This document shows positions 42,478-54,736 of a DNA stretch of 64,000 bases, piece by piece; position 1 is the first letter of the stretch; each line of letters opens with the position of its first letter. A program made the translations under genes and the position numbers. Location: NCBI GenBank assembly GCA_010015745.1, contig ML978188.1, positions 186,001-250,000 of the forward strand. Direction: 5' to 3'. The DNA is from Setomelanomma holmii (Eukaryota; Ascomycota; Dothideomycetes; Pleosporales; Phaeosphaeriaceae). The notes under the pieces were generated by a model that ran no database searches, had not been told where the DNA came from, and saw nothing but the letters and a program-made list of their open reading frames with translations.

Positions 42478-45400
42478 TCAGACCTCACCCTCTCCAACAC
42501 CACCGCTACACCAAGGATGCTCCAAGACTTGACTGATCGTGATTCGCTTTTCGACGTCGCGGTCCAGCATGAGTCGCACCAGGTCAATACTCTCTTCGCT
42601 CATCACCCACGGCACACGCAGGTCGTGGTCCATGATCTCGTCAATACTATAGAACGGATTCTCCTTGTAGATGATGGTGTAGAGCAAGATACCCAGAGCC
42701 CAGACATCTTGCTCTTTGCCGCGGTAGGAACGGCCAGCGAGGACCTCGGGCGCAGCGTAGTCTGGATTGACAGTCAGTAGATGTAGGCATAATTAGAACG
42801 CAAACAAGACGTACCAATAGTGCCCACAAAGACATCAAAAGGCCCGCTCTTGATGTACGCCGCACTCCCAAAGTCAATGAGCTTGATATTGCCCTCGCCG
42901 TCGAGCACCACGTTCTCATCTTTGATGTCGCGATGCACGACTTTAGCTTTTGTGTGCAAGTGATGAACGGCGTCAGCCACTTGCACAAATATCTTGCGGC
43001 ACTCCTTTTCTTCCATGTTGACGCGGAGCTCGATGTAGTCGAAGAGGTCCATGCCAGGCAAACCGTGCGGTACCATCTCGATATAATAGTTGACATCATC
43101 CTCGAAGAAGTCGGACATCTCCACAATGTTAGGGTGTTTGAAGCCGTCTCGCCGTAAGTAATCAAGCACGTGAATCTCGAGCGGGACGGTGCCAAGTCGT
43201 CGGTCTCGCGTCCATGTGTCGACGAGAATGCGACGCTTCGTGACATACTTGATGACCACCTTCTTGCCGCTGTTCTTCTTGAACCGACAGAGCTTCACTT
43301 GGCCGTAGGCGCCTTGACCCATGTCTTCAAGTACCACGAAATCGTTGATCGTCTTCTTTGTCGGGGGCTCTTCCTTCTTGACTGGTACTGGAGGTGGTCC
43401 CATAGCTGCTTGGGGCTCCTTTGGAGTCTCGGGGCGCGCGGCGTTCTGGATTTGCTTTGTCAGAAGTGATACGTGCGCTGTACTGGATGAGGAATTGGAG
43501 TGGTCGGAAAGTGGTTCCTCTGGCACGTTGAGATTGGACTGCCCAGGTGAAGGTTGTCGAGGCGGTGTTCCAGGCCGTGACAGCATAGGAGTCACAGGAC
43601 CGATCCCATGATTTGCAGCATGTAGCTGCCTAGAGTATGTTATCCACAAAGCGTACACCAACTCAGGACCCTTTGACGCTTTTGTCGATGCAGCCTCCTC
43701 CTCAATCACATCTTCGTCGAATCGGGGAGTCTTCTCGCTCTTCACAACGCGCATCTGGACATCAACCATGATCTCAGACCCATCCCGGTGCATTGCAGGC
43801 AGACCGCTTGGTCTCAAGAATATCGCAGCTGCGTCTGCGCTACCTTCGCGCATAGCAAGCAGGGCACGAGCGCGCCGGAAGCTATGCTCGGGTATGACTA
43901 TACCATCAACCAGCTCAATCTTATCTTCATCAGTCATGACATGCAGTATCCTGTCGAAAGCCGGTATCAATTTGCTGACGTGAACACCTTCAGGCCGTGG
44001 CTGGCCGAAAAGTGCAGACGAGAACACGGCGTTGGAGCTGGTGACTGTGAGGTCGGATGCGGAAAGCACGATGATGCCTGCAATGTGCGGAAAGCTGGAG
44101 ACGCGGAAGGTAGGCTCGCCTGGGACTGCTTCAACTGTCACCGGGATGTTGATGCTATTCGAAGTCCTCGCGGTATAGCTGAGCGTGGCGGCAATCTCGT
44201 CGTAGTCGAGTGCGCCTGTGTTGGTGCCTTTCAAACGCGGTATGCCGGGCAGGAGTCGCTTGAGGTCCATCCCGCGCCGCAACCGATCGCTCCCAAAGAC
44301 TGCTTCTATTGCGCCCCAGCCCTTGGAAACGCATCCGACCTCGTCTACATTGATGTACACGACATCTTCAGCAATCTCTTCCAGCACCCAGATCAGACCG
44401 CCTCGCTTCTCCTTAACCCACAGACTTGCAGATCCAGTGGCCCCATTCCGCTTCTGGATAGGAATGACATCGCCGCACAGCAATACACCTCTTGAACCCT
44501 TCGATTCGTGGTTCAGCTTTCCGGCCTTCTTGGCATTGTAGTATGACGACCCGCTGCCGTCGTCTGTCTTTGCTTTCCTCGAGGCTGCCACGCGCGATGA
44601 AGGCTTGCTCAATAAACGTGCTGTAACTCCACTGCCCACTTTTAGGTTTGTTGCTGGGGCTGGTCCTGGGCAATTTCCAGAACTATCCTTTGGTGTGTTA
44701 GATCCAGTGTCGGGGTTCCTCAGCTTCTCTTCGAGCCACTTCCTGCGATCCTCGCGGACAACCTCCAGTATGCCCAATTTGCGCACCTCGGCCCGTGTCA
44801 CGCCAAACACTAGACAGGCCAAGTCGTTGGCTGATGTAATGGTCCACGGTGAGTGCGCTTCGGTGGTGAAGATGGCCTGGGCGGCTGGTGTGTATCTGCT
44901 GCCATGGCCATGAGGTACTGATCCAGCAGAGTGTGGTCCTGGGACATGATTGAAGCTCGGAGGGACCGTGGGTACGGATGAAGGAGAAACGAGGTGGGTG
45001 ATCTGCCCTTGGTCGCCCACCGAGTATGGCTGTGCGAGGACTTCGTTGAGCTGGCTCTGTATCGTGAGCGGTGCAACGTCCGTCAGAGTGCGCTTCAGTG
45101 CCGCGCGTTGGGGTCGTCGAGCCGGTGGTGGGGAGGGTTCACGGGCTTGAGTGCTTGATGTCTCAGAAAGGACTTGGGTGCTGGGGGTGCTCAAGGTCTC
45201 GACTGCACTGCTACTGGAGTCTGCAATCTCTGTTGTCGTGGCCCGGTGAACTGGAGGTCTGGCAGCCTCCAACAGGCTCTCCGGACTCTCCGACCGCCGG
45301 TTCAGGAAGTCCTTCTCAAAGAGATTCTCGCCCGACATATCCGCGGGCCCTGTGATGGGCCCAAGTGAGCTCAACCCATGAGCTCCCGCGCCCTCGTGTC

Positions 45401-46422
45401 CTATCAAGTTTGCCCGGCTCAGCAGCTCCATCATGCTCTGCACTTCCTGGTCGCCGCTGAGCTTGGCCTGGGCGTTCGCTATCCCCGGGTTCGTGGCAGC
45501 CCAGCCCAGGCGGTCCCGCATGAAGTCTATCGACCGCTTCAGCACATTCTGGCGGTTGTGAATGAACTCTTCCGACTGTGTCGCAAACGAAAACGAGTGC
45601 AGGGACTCGGAAGGGAAGCGTGTCAGATCCTCGCCGAAAGCAAACGTCGGCGAGCCCGGGACAGACGGGGCGGCGTCTGAGGGGTGTCTCGAGACTGGCG
45701 GGGTGGCAATGTTTAGCGATACGGCACGCTGCGTTGATGCGGGCATGCGACCCTGCTGCTGTCGTATGCGGCGGAGACCTGACGCTCCCAGGCCATGCTC
45801 GTGTTCGGGGAGGATGGGCGACCTGGCAGACATGTGTCAGTCACGACTCAGCACTCCCATGCCCCTCTACTCTTCTCAACGCCCCAGATGTCCTGGGATC
45901 CCACGCCGTACTGACCTCGCTAAGCGGTCCAGCTGCCCGGCATCTATGCTCATCCGCTTCGCCGTGTCTATTGCAGGCGGCCCTCGCGACTGCGAGAGCA
46001 GATTGGAGGTGCTCTTGTTCTTGACCAGCGAGGCATATTCGGGAGGAGCAGAGCGCTGTGGCGAGAGGGCTTCGAAGTGGGCTTCGAAGTGGGCTTCTTC
46101 TGGTAGAGAGCCTGGTGGGGTAAGCGTGTCAGCGAGCGAGCCCATGTGAAGTCGGTGCCAGTGCCGTGGGACAATGGCGTAAGGAGCTGGTAGGGGCAGC
46201 AGAGAGCCGGCCATGTCTTGTTGAGCTTTCGGGCATGGACGTGGCCCGGCGCACCGCTGCTCTCGGCGTCATGGGACCGTTTCTTGCGGGCGGAGCGGTG
46301 AGGCCTACGCTCATGCCCGCCCTGCCCATGGTGGTACGTACGGAGCGGCGGCGGTGGAGCGTGACAGAGATCAGAGAAAAGTGGTCAGAAGACAGTTGCT
46401 TACCATCGTGTGGCCCGCTCAT
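42478..46422 (-). CDS. PAS-domain serine/threonine kinase (PSK1/PSK2 type)
   Basis: Nutrient-sensing kinase that in yeast directs glucose toward structural glucans. The main exon is 45822-42815 and the last exon 42761-42478 (53-base intron, GTACGT..CCAG). Upstream, 45915-45823 is an in-phase intron joining LDRLAR to SPILPEHEHGLG. The 5' end is less sure: ATG 46422 with donor GTAAGC at 46403 and further in-phase exons, or ATG 46214. The PAS region (HSPWTITSANDLACLVFGVT) lies in the middle, with a second PAS-like block after it. The kinase domain at the C-terminus has GQGAYGQV, VVIKYVTKRRI, HRDIKDENVV, DFGSA and YAAPEVLAGR spanning the last intron. All catalytic residues are present. The product is about 1200 aa. 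Confidence 0.88.
46067..46097. repeat. 12-bp tandem repeat inside the PAS kinase 5' exon
   Basis: GGGCTTCGAAGT occurs twice in tandem followed by a seven-base partial copy. On the coding strand it encodes the repeated peptide AHFEAHFEA, so its expansion would stay in frame. Confidence 0.8.
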
Positions 46423-47633
46423 TCCCTGACGCGTGCGAGCGCCTGTTCCCAGGCCGAGTAAATGCTGTCTCGGAGCGGGCGGCGGGAGATGCGATCCCTG
46501 GCTTGCTATTTGTACGTGTACACAGAGATCACGTCACTATGTCGCTTCTGGGGGTACGAGAGATGCGTGGGCGGGTATTGCAGAGGGTCTGGCAGGGTCT
46601 ATCGCTACGGGCGCTGCGTGAGGGCGGGTGCTGCAATGCACGAACACGGGCGAGATACGATGCGCAACCGAGTTATATGGCAGCAGCACTGTAGGTGAGA
46701 AACGTGACTATGCAATTGAGGCGTGACAGACTGCTAGACGGTGCAGCCAGCGAGCCGACTTGAGACGGAGAGTCTTTGCATGGCCGCCCACGTTTCTGCC
46801 CCGCACAGGCCTCCGATCCAAGGGCCGTCTCCACGCTCCATGCGTCCTAGATAGATCTCACAGCATCGCAGGCACACCAAGCACAAAGGCCCGACCCCAG
46901 ATTGCACATGTCATTACCGTTCGGTAGAAATGGTCGGCAACGTGGGACGAGACGCAAGCCCGTTGTGTGCAACTGCCCGCGGGAACCCTGAGGCTGGAGG
47001 CACTTCGGATTGTCCCTGTGCTACCATGACAAGATGACACCTTCCGACAAGAATCCTGGGACCGAACGCCAGCGCGCCCGCTAGTATCTCCGACAGATGC
47101 TGCTATGTATGTCGCTTGCTAACAACGAGGAACTGAAACTCGCGCTCCGCCCATTCTCCCGAAGTCGCTCCAGCATACCAGCGTTCCCAACACAATGGCA
47201 AGAATTCGTTGCCAACTCATCAACATGTGCAGACTGCAGGGCCTTCGCGTCCAGATGCTCGACACCCCGAATGCTTTTTTGCATGCATGTTGTTCTGCGG
47301 TTATAAGCGTTTTGTAGGATCCGCGTTCCCCGCCACCAGCTATTGGTTCAGGGCGAAATATCCATTGTGGCCGCTTGATATTGCACGTGTCCCAGAGAGC
47401 CTCCAGGCTTCTAGCTCCTATACGTCATTAGCTTTCTAGAGATGTGTTTGTTACTTCGCGCAACATCTAAAGGTGTATCTTGCAAGGGCCGCTGCAAAAT
47501 CCACTGGAGTTGACGACACAGTCTATGCTTGTCCCAGAGTGACTATTCGACCATATGAGGGACTGCTCCCCTCAACGCTGTCGAAGGGCGTCTTTGTGCT
47601 GATTCCAGAGATTGCGGCAACCTTCGCAGACAG
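46423..47633. other. intergenic, no gene supported
   Basis: About 1.2 kb, probably the PAS kinase promoter and the 3' flank of the next gene. No convincing frame. Confidence 0.5.
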
Positions 47634-49235
47634 TCAGCTCAAACCCTTCGCCACTGTGTAGACGGGCCTACCTCGATGCATGTTCACTTGATCGATCCAC
47701 CACTCCCCAAAACTGTCATCGATGCTCATGTCTGCTGCAGTGACTCGTTCGTCCCTCTTAAGACCACACAGCATACATGGCTGCCGAGCAGGTATACCGC
47801 CCTCTGCCTGCTTCAACGTCTTCACAGGCATTGCCTCCTGCAGATCTGGTCCTCGTTCGAGAGTGCTGGCTTTGATCTGGTTGACGCCAGAAACCACATG
47901 TCGCAGGCGCCCGACCTGTTCCTTCCAGGCTCGAATGACATCTGAGACTTCTCTTTCCTCTTTCAAATTCTCGCCCTTGTCCACGCCAGTGAGCTTCATG
48001 CCCGATGTCGCTCGTGATGATGCAGGCCCAATCCGCATACCCTGTGAGAGATGTTGATCTCGCTTCCAGCGCAGCTTTCTGCCCGCTATGATGTGTGCAG
48101 CAACGTTGGCGAGTATGAGATATCCTTGAAGGTACGCGATGGTGGCTGGCTCGGCCATGAGCTTGTTCCGCATAGGCAGCGGTTGTGCAGCCATGGGCTT
48201 GAACAGCTTCTCTTGCGCCTCCACAAAGAGCGATGGGAAGAGAGACAGCAAGACGCCCGGTGGTGGTACATTAGTCGGTGGAAGGTCTCCGGGCTGTGAT
48301 TCTTCCGAGAGGGGTGAGATGATAGGGGCAGGGAGTCCAGAATTACTGGACTCTGCTGCTGCGATCATGTCGACCTTTTTCGCAGCTTGTGCTGGCATTT
48401 TGGCAGGTATGGAAGCTTCCCAATCATCGAAAGTGTCCCAGCCATCACTGTCCTTGGCTGCAGATGGCGTTGTGAGTGCTACTGTGGGTGCTATTGTTGA
48501 CTTATTGCTAGACGTGATCCCAAAGCCTCCAACTGATCCTCTTTTCTTTGTCGGTCGAGTTGACAATCTTTGTTTATCCGAAAAATCATGGTGACCGCTT
48601 GTGGCAGCAGGAGGTGGTTTCGATCCTGATACACTCAAGTCTCCAAGCAGGTCTGCCAAAGCTGAAGAAGCAGCCGGAGGCGGAAGAGTATCATTCCTGG
48701 TGTCTGCAGCCTCAAACTCACCAAAATTGTCATCGTCGTCCACAGCATCTTCCGCATCGAAAAGGACGCTGGGATCAGCTGATTTCTTGGCTTTAATGAT
48801 CAGTGCTTTTTGCCATGACTGCTGCTCCGGTCGAGTTGACTGCTGCGCCACGAACGCGAATGAATCCTGTGTGACCGCCGCAGGTCTTTGCGGTATGCTG
48901 AGGTGCTGTTGTACTGGTGCTGGCGAGGCGTCGAATGCAGAAGGGTATTGCTGAGTTGGCTGTGCTGGCTGCACAGTCGATGGATCGCCTTCGAAGTCAC
49001 CCCACTCATCGTTGTCATCGTTTATTAGGACAGATACTGTGACGGGTGCAGAGCTCTGCAATCGCTGCTGGGGTGGTTGGTGCGCTTTGGCCACAGAAGC
49101 TGGTGGTGGAGTGTCGAAGCTGTCAAAGAAGCTAAAACTTGGTGCTTGGTGCGCTTTAGGCCTCGATGGAGGTGCTGGCTGCGCTTGACTAGAGTCTGTG
49201 TCTGCCGCAAACTCAGCAAAGAGATCTGCAGACAT
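47634..49235 (-). CDS. conserved ascomycete protein with adaptor-ear-binding motifs (aftiphilin/Laa2-like candidate)
   Basis: Single exon, ATG 49235, 533 aa. The N-terminal half is disordered with acidic-aromatic motifs: SFFDSFD, DEWGDFEGD, DNFGEFEAAD, WDTFDDWE. Such motifs bind the ear domains of clathrin adaptors AP-1 and GGA. The C-terminal half is helical and conserved: KLRWKRDQHLSQGMRIGPAS, GMKLTGVDKGENLKEE, CMLCGLKRDERV and SFGEWW. I recognise the C-terminal blocks from an ascomycete family that databases often label Ppk6-like kinase, yet no kinase motif (P-loop, HRD, DFG) is visible. The CxxC-LKRDE block plus ear-binding motifs suggests a partner of clathrin adaptors (aftiphilin, or yeast Laa2). 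That role is inference; being a real conserved gene is secure. Confidence 0.7.
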   Translation of the reverse strand: MSADLFAEFAADTDSSQAQPAPPSRPKAHQAPSFSFFDSFDTPPPASVAKAHQPPQQRLQSSAPVTVSVLINDDNDEWGDFEGDPSTVQPAQPTQQYPSAFDASPAPVQQHLSIPQRPAAVTQDSFAFVAQQSTRPEQQSWQKALIIKAKKSADPSVLFDAEDAVDDDDNFGEFEAADTRNDTLPPPAASSALADLLGDLSVSGSKPPPAATSGHHDFSDKQRLSTRPTKKRGSVGGFGITSSNKSTIAPTVALTTPSAAKDSDGWDTFDDWEASIPAKMPAQAAKKVDMIAAAESSNSGLPAPIISPLSEESQPGDLPPTNVPPPGVLLSLFPSLFVEAQEKLFKPMAAQPLPMRNKLMAEPATIAYLQGYLILANVAAHIIAGRKLRWKRDQHLSQGMRIGPASSRATSGMKLTGVDKGENLKEEREVSDVIRAWKEQVGRLRHVVSGVNQIKASTLERGPDLQEAMPVKTLKQAEGGIPARQPCMLCGLKRDERVTAADMSIDDSFGEWWIDQVNMHRGRPVYTVAKGLS

Positions 49236-49573
49236 TGCCGCATGTGATGGAGGAATAGTGTAATGTGCGGTTGTTCGGTGGTGGAAGTCACGATGGCGCT
49301 AGGCTTTTGACTCGCGTACTCAGAGCCGCAATTCGCCTCCACCGCATCCTCCCTCATGCATGTCTCCTTCGATCGAAGCACATTTGAAGCACGGATTAAT
49401 ATGGCGATAACGACGGCAGGTTTAGGTGCGCAAGCAACGAGAGCACTCTGATTTCGAGCACGAGTCAGTTTCTAAAAGTCTCAGCCTCAATCCTTGTGCA
49501 CGCCTTCCTATAGCAGCCCACTTGAGCTCACTCTTATTGTTTCCCCATAATATCCCATCTTCCATTCTGCGCA
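49236..49573. other. divergent promoter region
   Basis: Lies between the reverse-strand adaptor-like gene and the forward SDR-like gene; no frame of note. Confidence 0.5.
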
Positions 49574-50494
49574 ATGCAGCATTTGTTCTCCTCTATACCG
49601 CCTCCGGCCTTCACACCAGAATCTCTAATCGACCTCTCCACGAAAGTCTACATCATAACATCTCGCGCACCAAGCAGCCTCCATCTCGCCAAAATCCTCT
49701 ACGCCCTACACGCCACAATCTACCTGGGCTTCGATTCGAATACAAATTTCCAAGCTGTTGTTGATGATATCAAGGTAGCCACTCCAGGCTCGAAGGGCTC
49801 TCTGAAGCTCTTCCTCTTCGATCCTCGAGACTCATCAAGTGTGAAGACAGCTGTGGAAAGAGTCGTGGAGCAGGAGTGGCGATTAGATATCCTGTTCCTA
49901 AACACGCAGGATGGCGTGCTGCTGGTTCTCTTCACACTCGCGAACTTACTGTTACCACTATTGCATGCAACGGCGAGTCATTTCTGCCATCCCAATCCCT
50001 CGATTCGAGTTGTTTGGATTGCGCCCTCAAGCATGCCCAACACTGACAGTGGTTCGACCCATCCCGGAGCAGCAGACACGATGTATCTCCTCGCTCATGC
50101 CTTCACCACCCTTCCGCCGCCCTCGCCAAAACTAGCGACAAGTGCAAATGCACACAATTTACCAACTAGCAACCCCTCAGGAGTTCAGCATGTATGCGTC
50201 ACAACAAACCCTGAGTATCCGAAATGGCAGCGGTTCGTAAAGTACCTGGTCCCTGTCTCCCCCAAGGATGAAGTTGAGAAAGCTGCATGTACTTTGCTGT
50301 ATGCCGGGCTAGCACCCGACGTGAGAAGTGGCGACTGGGTGGCGCCGTGGGGCAGAAGGGCTGTTGTGCCGGAACATCTTCAGGCGTGCACAATGGAGAA
50401 GCATGGGAAGGAGACTAGTAGTAGTGCGCAGGTGTACGCCAGATACGTCGTGATGATGCGACAGTTCATGGGCGGACAGAATGCTACATGTTAG
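49574..50494 (+). CDS. degenerate short-chain dehydrogenase-like protein
   Basis: ATG 49574, 306 aa, no intron. The layout is SDR-like: TKVYIITSRAPSSLHLAKIL fits beta1-alphaB, LFLFDPRDSSSVKTAVERV fits the beta3-alpha segment, LDILFLN fits the family's 'LD.L.NNAG' strand, VRVVW-like and VCVTTNPEY follow, and the C-terminus resembles the light-chain region of NmrA/SDR proteins. However the glycine-rich cofactor loop is replaced by T-S-R-A-P-S-S, the NNAG is altered, and a Y-x-x-x-K is not clear (a D-T-M-Y-L-L segment lies near the expected place). So it may have lost NAD(P) binding or catalysis and serve another role, or be mis-modelled. The frame is otherwise intact. Confidence 0.6.
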   Translation: MQHLFSSIPPPAFTPESLIDLSTKVYIITSRAPSSLHLAKILYALHATIYLGFDSNTNFQAVVDDIKVATPGSKGSLKLFLFDPRDSSSVKTAVERVVEQEWRLDILFLNTQDGVLLVLFTLANLLLPLLHATASHFCHPNPSIRVVWIAPSSMPNTDSGSTHPGAADTMYLLAHAFTTLPPPSPKLATSANAHNLPTSNPSGVQHVCVTTNPEYPKWQRFVKYLVPVSPKDEVEKAACTLLYAGLAPDVRSGDWVAPWGRRAVVPEHLQACTMEKHGKETSSSAQVYARYVVMMRQFMGGQNATC

Positions 50495-50808
50495 GGTACG
50501 TACCATGGTCATTTGGTGCCGTTGAGCACACATGAGGGCAGGAGACTGTCAGCAACACCGCACGCAGGATCATGGAGACGAGCGACACCACGATGAACAT
50601 CACGATGAAGCACGATAAGCAATAGTTGTCCACCCATAACTTTCATTCAGATCATTGTGTGAAGTCTATGGAGGGACTACGCCAGGAACCCCAGATCGTT
50701 ATGCATGATACGTTTCAAGAAGTCATCATAGCTTTTCCTAAGCCGCCGCATCCCCAGAACCAGGTATCTAGAGAAAGGAAAGAAACAAGCCACCCGAACA
50801 GAGAGCGC

Positions 50809-52607
50809 TTATTTCTTGGAGGCCTTCTGGGCAGCCTTGGTGACCTTGCCAGCCTTGTCGGCCTTGACGACAGACTTGATGACACCGACAGCGACGGTCT
50901 GACGCATGTCACGGACAGCGAAACGACCGAGAGGAGGGTAGTCAGTGAAGGCCTCAACGCACATGGGCTTGGAGGGAACCATCTTAACGATGGCAGCGTC
51001 ACCGGACTTGATGAACTTGGGGGAGTTCTCAACCGACTTGCCGGTACGGCGGTCGATCTTCTCAAGGAGCTCGGAGAACTTGCAAGCAATGTGGGCGGTG
51101 TGGCAGTCGAGGACTGGCGCGTAACCGGCACCGACCTGACCAGGGTGGTTGAGGACGATGACCTGGGCATTGAAGGACTCGGCACCCTTGGGGGGGTCGT
51201 TCTTGGAGTCACCGGCAACGTTACCACGACGAATCTCCTTGACGGAGACGTTCTTGACGTTGAAGCCGACATTGTCACCGGGAACACCCTCAGTAAGCTG
51301 CTCGTGATGCATCTCGACGGACTTGACTTCAGTGGTCACGCCAGCGGGGGCGAAGGTGACGACCATACCGGCCTTGATAATACCAGTCTCGACACGACCG
51401 ACGGGAACCGTGCCGATACCGCCAATCTTGTAGACATCCTGGAGGGGAAGGCGGAGGGGCTTGTCGGTGGGACGGGACGGGGGGTCGATGGCATCGATGG
51501 CCTCGAGGAGGGTCTTGCCGGTGGACTTGGTCTTAGTCTCCTTCTCCCAACCCTTGTACCATGGGCAGTTGGTGGAGACATCAATCATGTTGTCGCCGTT
51601 GAAGCCGGAGATGGGGACGAAGGGAACGTGCTTGGGGTTGTAGCCGACCTTCTTGATGAAGTTGGAGGTCTCCTTGATGATCTCCTGGTAACGGTCCTCA
51701 GACCACTTGGTGGTGTCCATCTTGTTGATGGCGACGATGAGCTGCTTGACACCGAGGGTGTAGGCAAGCAGAGCGTGCTCACGAGTCTGGCCATCCTTGG
51801 AGATACCAGCCTCGAACTCACCAGTACCGGCAGCGATGATGAGAATAGCGCAGTCGGCCTGGGAAGTACCAGTGATCATGTTCTTGATGAAATCACGATG
51901 ACCAGGGGCATCTGCGACGAGTTAACCCTGGTTTGTAGCTATGGAAAAGCAGGGAAACATACCAATGACGGTGACATAATACTTCGGGGTCTCGAACTTC
52001 CAGAGGGCAATGTCGATGGTGATACCACGCTCACGCTCGGCCTTCAACTTGTCGAGGACCCATGCGTACTTGAAGGAACCCTTGCCGAGTTCGGCGGCTT
52101 CCTACAAAAGGTGTTAGCATCATGAAGATGTGAAAATTTCAGCTCGTAACGAAGCGCGAAATCCAGCTATGCGTCATGGTGTTGGAGTTCGCGAAAGCCC
52201 GGTCGGGAATAGCGTTGGTGCGAAAAAGTCGGCACAACCCCACCATCCAAAATGCCCCTCCTCGCGATAAGCCAGATAATGGCTGAGCTTGAGAGGATGC
52301 ACCAGATGCCCGGGGCGCTCCTGCCCAAAGGAATGTGTCCTTACCTTCTCGAACTTCTCGATGGTACGCTTGTCGATACCGCCGCACTTGTAGATCAAGT
52401 CTGTATGCCAATGTGAGCTGATGTATTCCCGCTATCGTATGGAGGGGCAGGCTTACGGCCGGTGGTGGTAGATTTGCCGGAGTCGACGTGGCCGATAACG
52501 ACCACGTTGATGTGCATCTTCTCTTTACTGTGGGCATCGTCAGCAGGCTGTCGCGTTGTGGCGGGGCGCCTCGAAGACTCGAGGCTGGCGGGGTTGACTC
52601 ACCCCAT
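50809..52607 (-). CDS. TEF1: translation elongation factor EF-1alpha (eEF1A)
   Basis: Delivers aminoacyl-tRNA to the ribosome as a GTPase. Five exons: 52607-52603 (only ATG GG), 52527-52457, 52400-52345, 52101-51963 and 51911-50809, total 457 aa. The tiny first exon splices to TAAAGAGAAG to give MGKEKMHINVVVIGHVDSGK, containing the P-loop. The other G motifs are DAPGH (split by the last intron) and NKMD. Domains II and III follow, and the C-terminus is Lys-rich (KAAQKASKK). Codon use is strongly biased toward C-ending codons, as expected for a highly expressed gene. The intron-rich 5' end is the region used as a phylogenetic marker in fungi. Confidence 0.98.
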
Positions 52608-54736
52608 TTTGGCGGTTGTGTGTGTTGTTTGTTGTTAAGTGGAAGTTCAGTGAAGTGACTTGAATTGACCTAGAGAGCGTTAGAGAAATCAGACAGATGA
52701 TTGCAGGTTAAACGAACAGTGTGTAGAGCTCGTCTATCGGCAATGTCAGGCGAAGAAGAAAAAGTCGATGGTGTGGAAGGGAGGGCGAGAATATAAAGGC
52801 GGGGAGTGTGCGCCAAGAACGTTTAGCGCTAGTCGGGCTATGCAAATTTGCTGGTAACGCCCAAACACCGTTGCAAGTCTCCTTCACTTGCGACGCATGC
52901 GATGGCAAAATAGGCAGAACTGCCCCCGCTCATTGGCCCATCTCTCACTCAGCGCGTTTGACCGCCCTGCCGATCCGTTGCCACAGCCGCCGCAACTTCC
53001 TCCTGCGAGTATCGATGGAAGTCGCAGCGTCACTGCCTTCATGACAGATGAAAACACTGGCTGAAGGACACATGACATTTACTTCGCAACTGACAGAAAT
53101 ATGAACACCCATGTGCCTACCCTTTCAAAAAGCGACATAACACTTCTCGTGGCCTGTTGGCGCTGAAAATTGTTGTGACAAAATTTTGGCGGGGTACTTG
53201 CCTTCTTCGCCCCTCTATCCTTTGTGTCTTAGCTCTACGCAATCGAGTGGACCTGATTCGACTTTTGCATGTCCCAGCACTGCCTAAAATATGCAAAACA
53301 CCGTGGCCTTTTTCCATCGTCCCGCTGGTAGCCATTGATCTCAATGCATTTTCGACCACTCTTTGTCCACCAATTAAGGATTGCGGGGCCGAGCTGACTC
53401 ATACGTCACCGGTGAACACTACATATCAAAGCGATCCGCCCTTTCGGGGGTGTGCTCACAATTGCCGCCCTTCTTGTGCACGATACCGCGGGTTTCCTCC
53501 AAACCTACGGTCGAACATGTCAAAGGGTGACTCGATCACTATCAAAGTTGGATACTGAAGAGGGTCAAGCACGAATTCAAAAGTATTGGTTAGCATTAGG
53601 ATTGGCGGCACATCTCGCGCCCGCACAAGTGCACTTATAATGGATGATCCCGTCCATCATCCTCCTCCATATACATACCTTCACTAAAGAGTATTCATCC
53701 TTCCGAGATCCAGGAAACCTTCGAAGGGCTTCCAGTATGTGCTGATAGCGGATAGTACGATGCGTATTTGCGAACGCACGCAACACTAGGGTCAATCATG
53801 TCACCTACCTAACAGACTGATTTAAGCGCGATTTAGCAGTTGACTACCCCCAATCAGGAATCGAAGTCAGGCGTTACAAGTGGGACCATCTTTCCAGTAA
53901 CACGGCTCTCCACCCTTATATTGCCAGGCTCTCTACCGCACCACCAACTATGCATGTCAATCCTGCCTATAGCCACCTCCGTCACTATTACACCAAAGTC
54001 TCACACGTATTCGTTCAAAGAGTCTGTTCAGCATGTCACAACGGTCTAGCTAGTAGACGTACACGCGCACTGCCGTTCACGTGGGCAAAATTTGTAGAAC
54101 TAGGCATATAACAAGTTGATGGGGTCATTTCACTTCTGATATATCTCCTCAAGGAACGGTAGTGGTGAGCTCTCATGTGGTAGATAAAACCGCGGATGGC
54201 CACGAACTTCCAGCAGTACAGAGCACCGTAGCAGGACAAGAGCGAGAGGCTGATCCCTCTTAAAATACTCTGTAATACTTCGCGACTCACTATAGGCCTC
54301 AATAGGTTTGTGAAGTCGACGACTTCGTTATGTTGCGATGTTGTTGGTGCTGTCCCTAAAATCTTAGACGTTCATCTTATCCACGGCTTCATCTGCTACC
54401 TTAAAGTTGAGACTCCATTTGCAGCAAGCGTTCCAATCCCTTCACTTGATAACCTGAAAGTGGTTTTGCTCTCGTTATCGTATAAATCTTCTTCCTCTCG
54501 ATCATTCATTGTCGAAGTGAAACCAAGATGACGCCAGTGTATAAGTACGGGCAAAACTAAGAGCTTAATAACAGAGGCTCCTGCTCCCAATCAGGCCACA
54601 ATCCGGGCTACGTCCGCCTCAGTTTCCATCAAAGTCTCAAATTACCCACATGCTCATAGTTCTTCCAGGCCCTGCGCCCACGAGTCAACTCCGCCCTTCT
54701 GTCAGTCCTTTGACAGAGAGGAGCATGAATGGGAGC
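52608..54736. other. gene-poor region including the TEF1 promoter
   Basis: About 2.1 kb. The first few hundred bases are TEF1 leader and promoter. The rest has only short frames on both strands without domain-like sequence, and looks more AT-rich toward 54 kb. Confidence 0.5.

Noticed and set aside
43788..44495. Forward open frame of 235 codons
   Set aside because: Antisense to the PAS kinase main exon; no domain-like features.
50626..52125. Forward open frame of 499 codons
   Set aside because: Exactly antisense to TEF1 exons. It arises from the strong codon bias of EF-1alpha and has low-complexity Gly/Leu/Asp composition.
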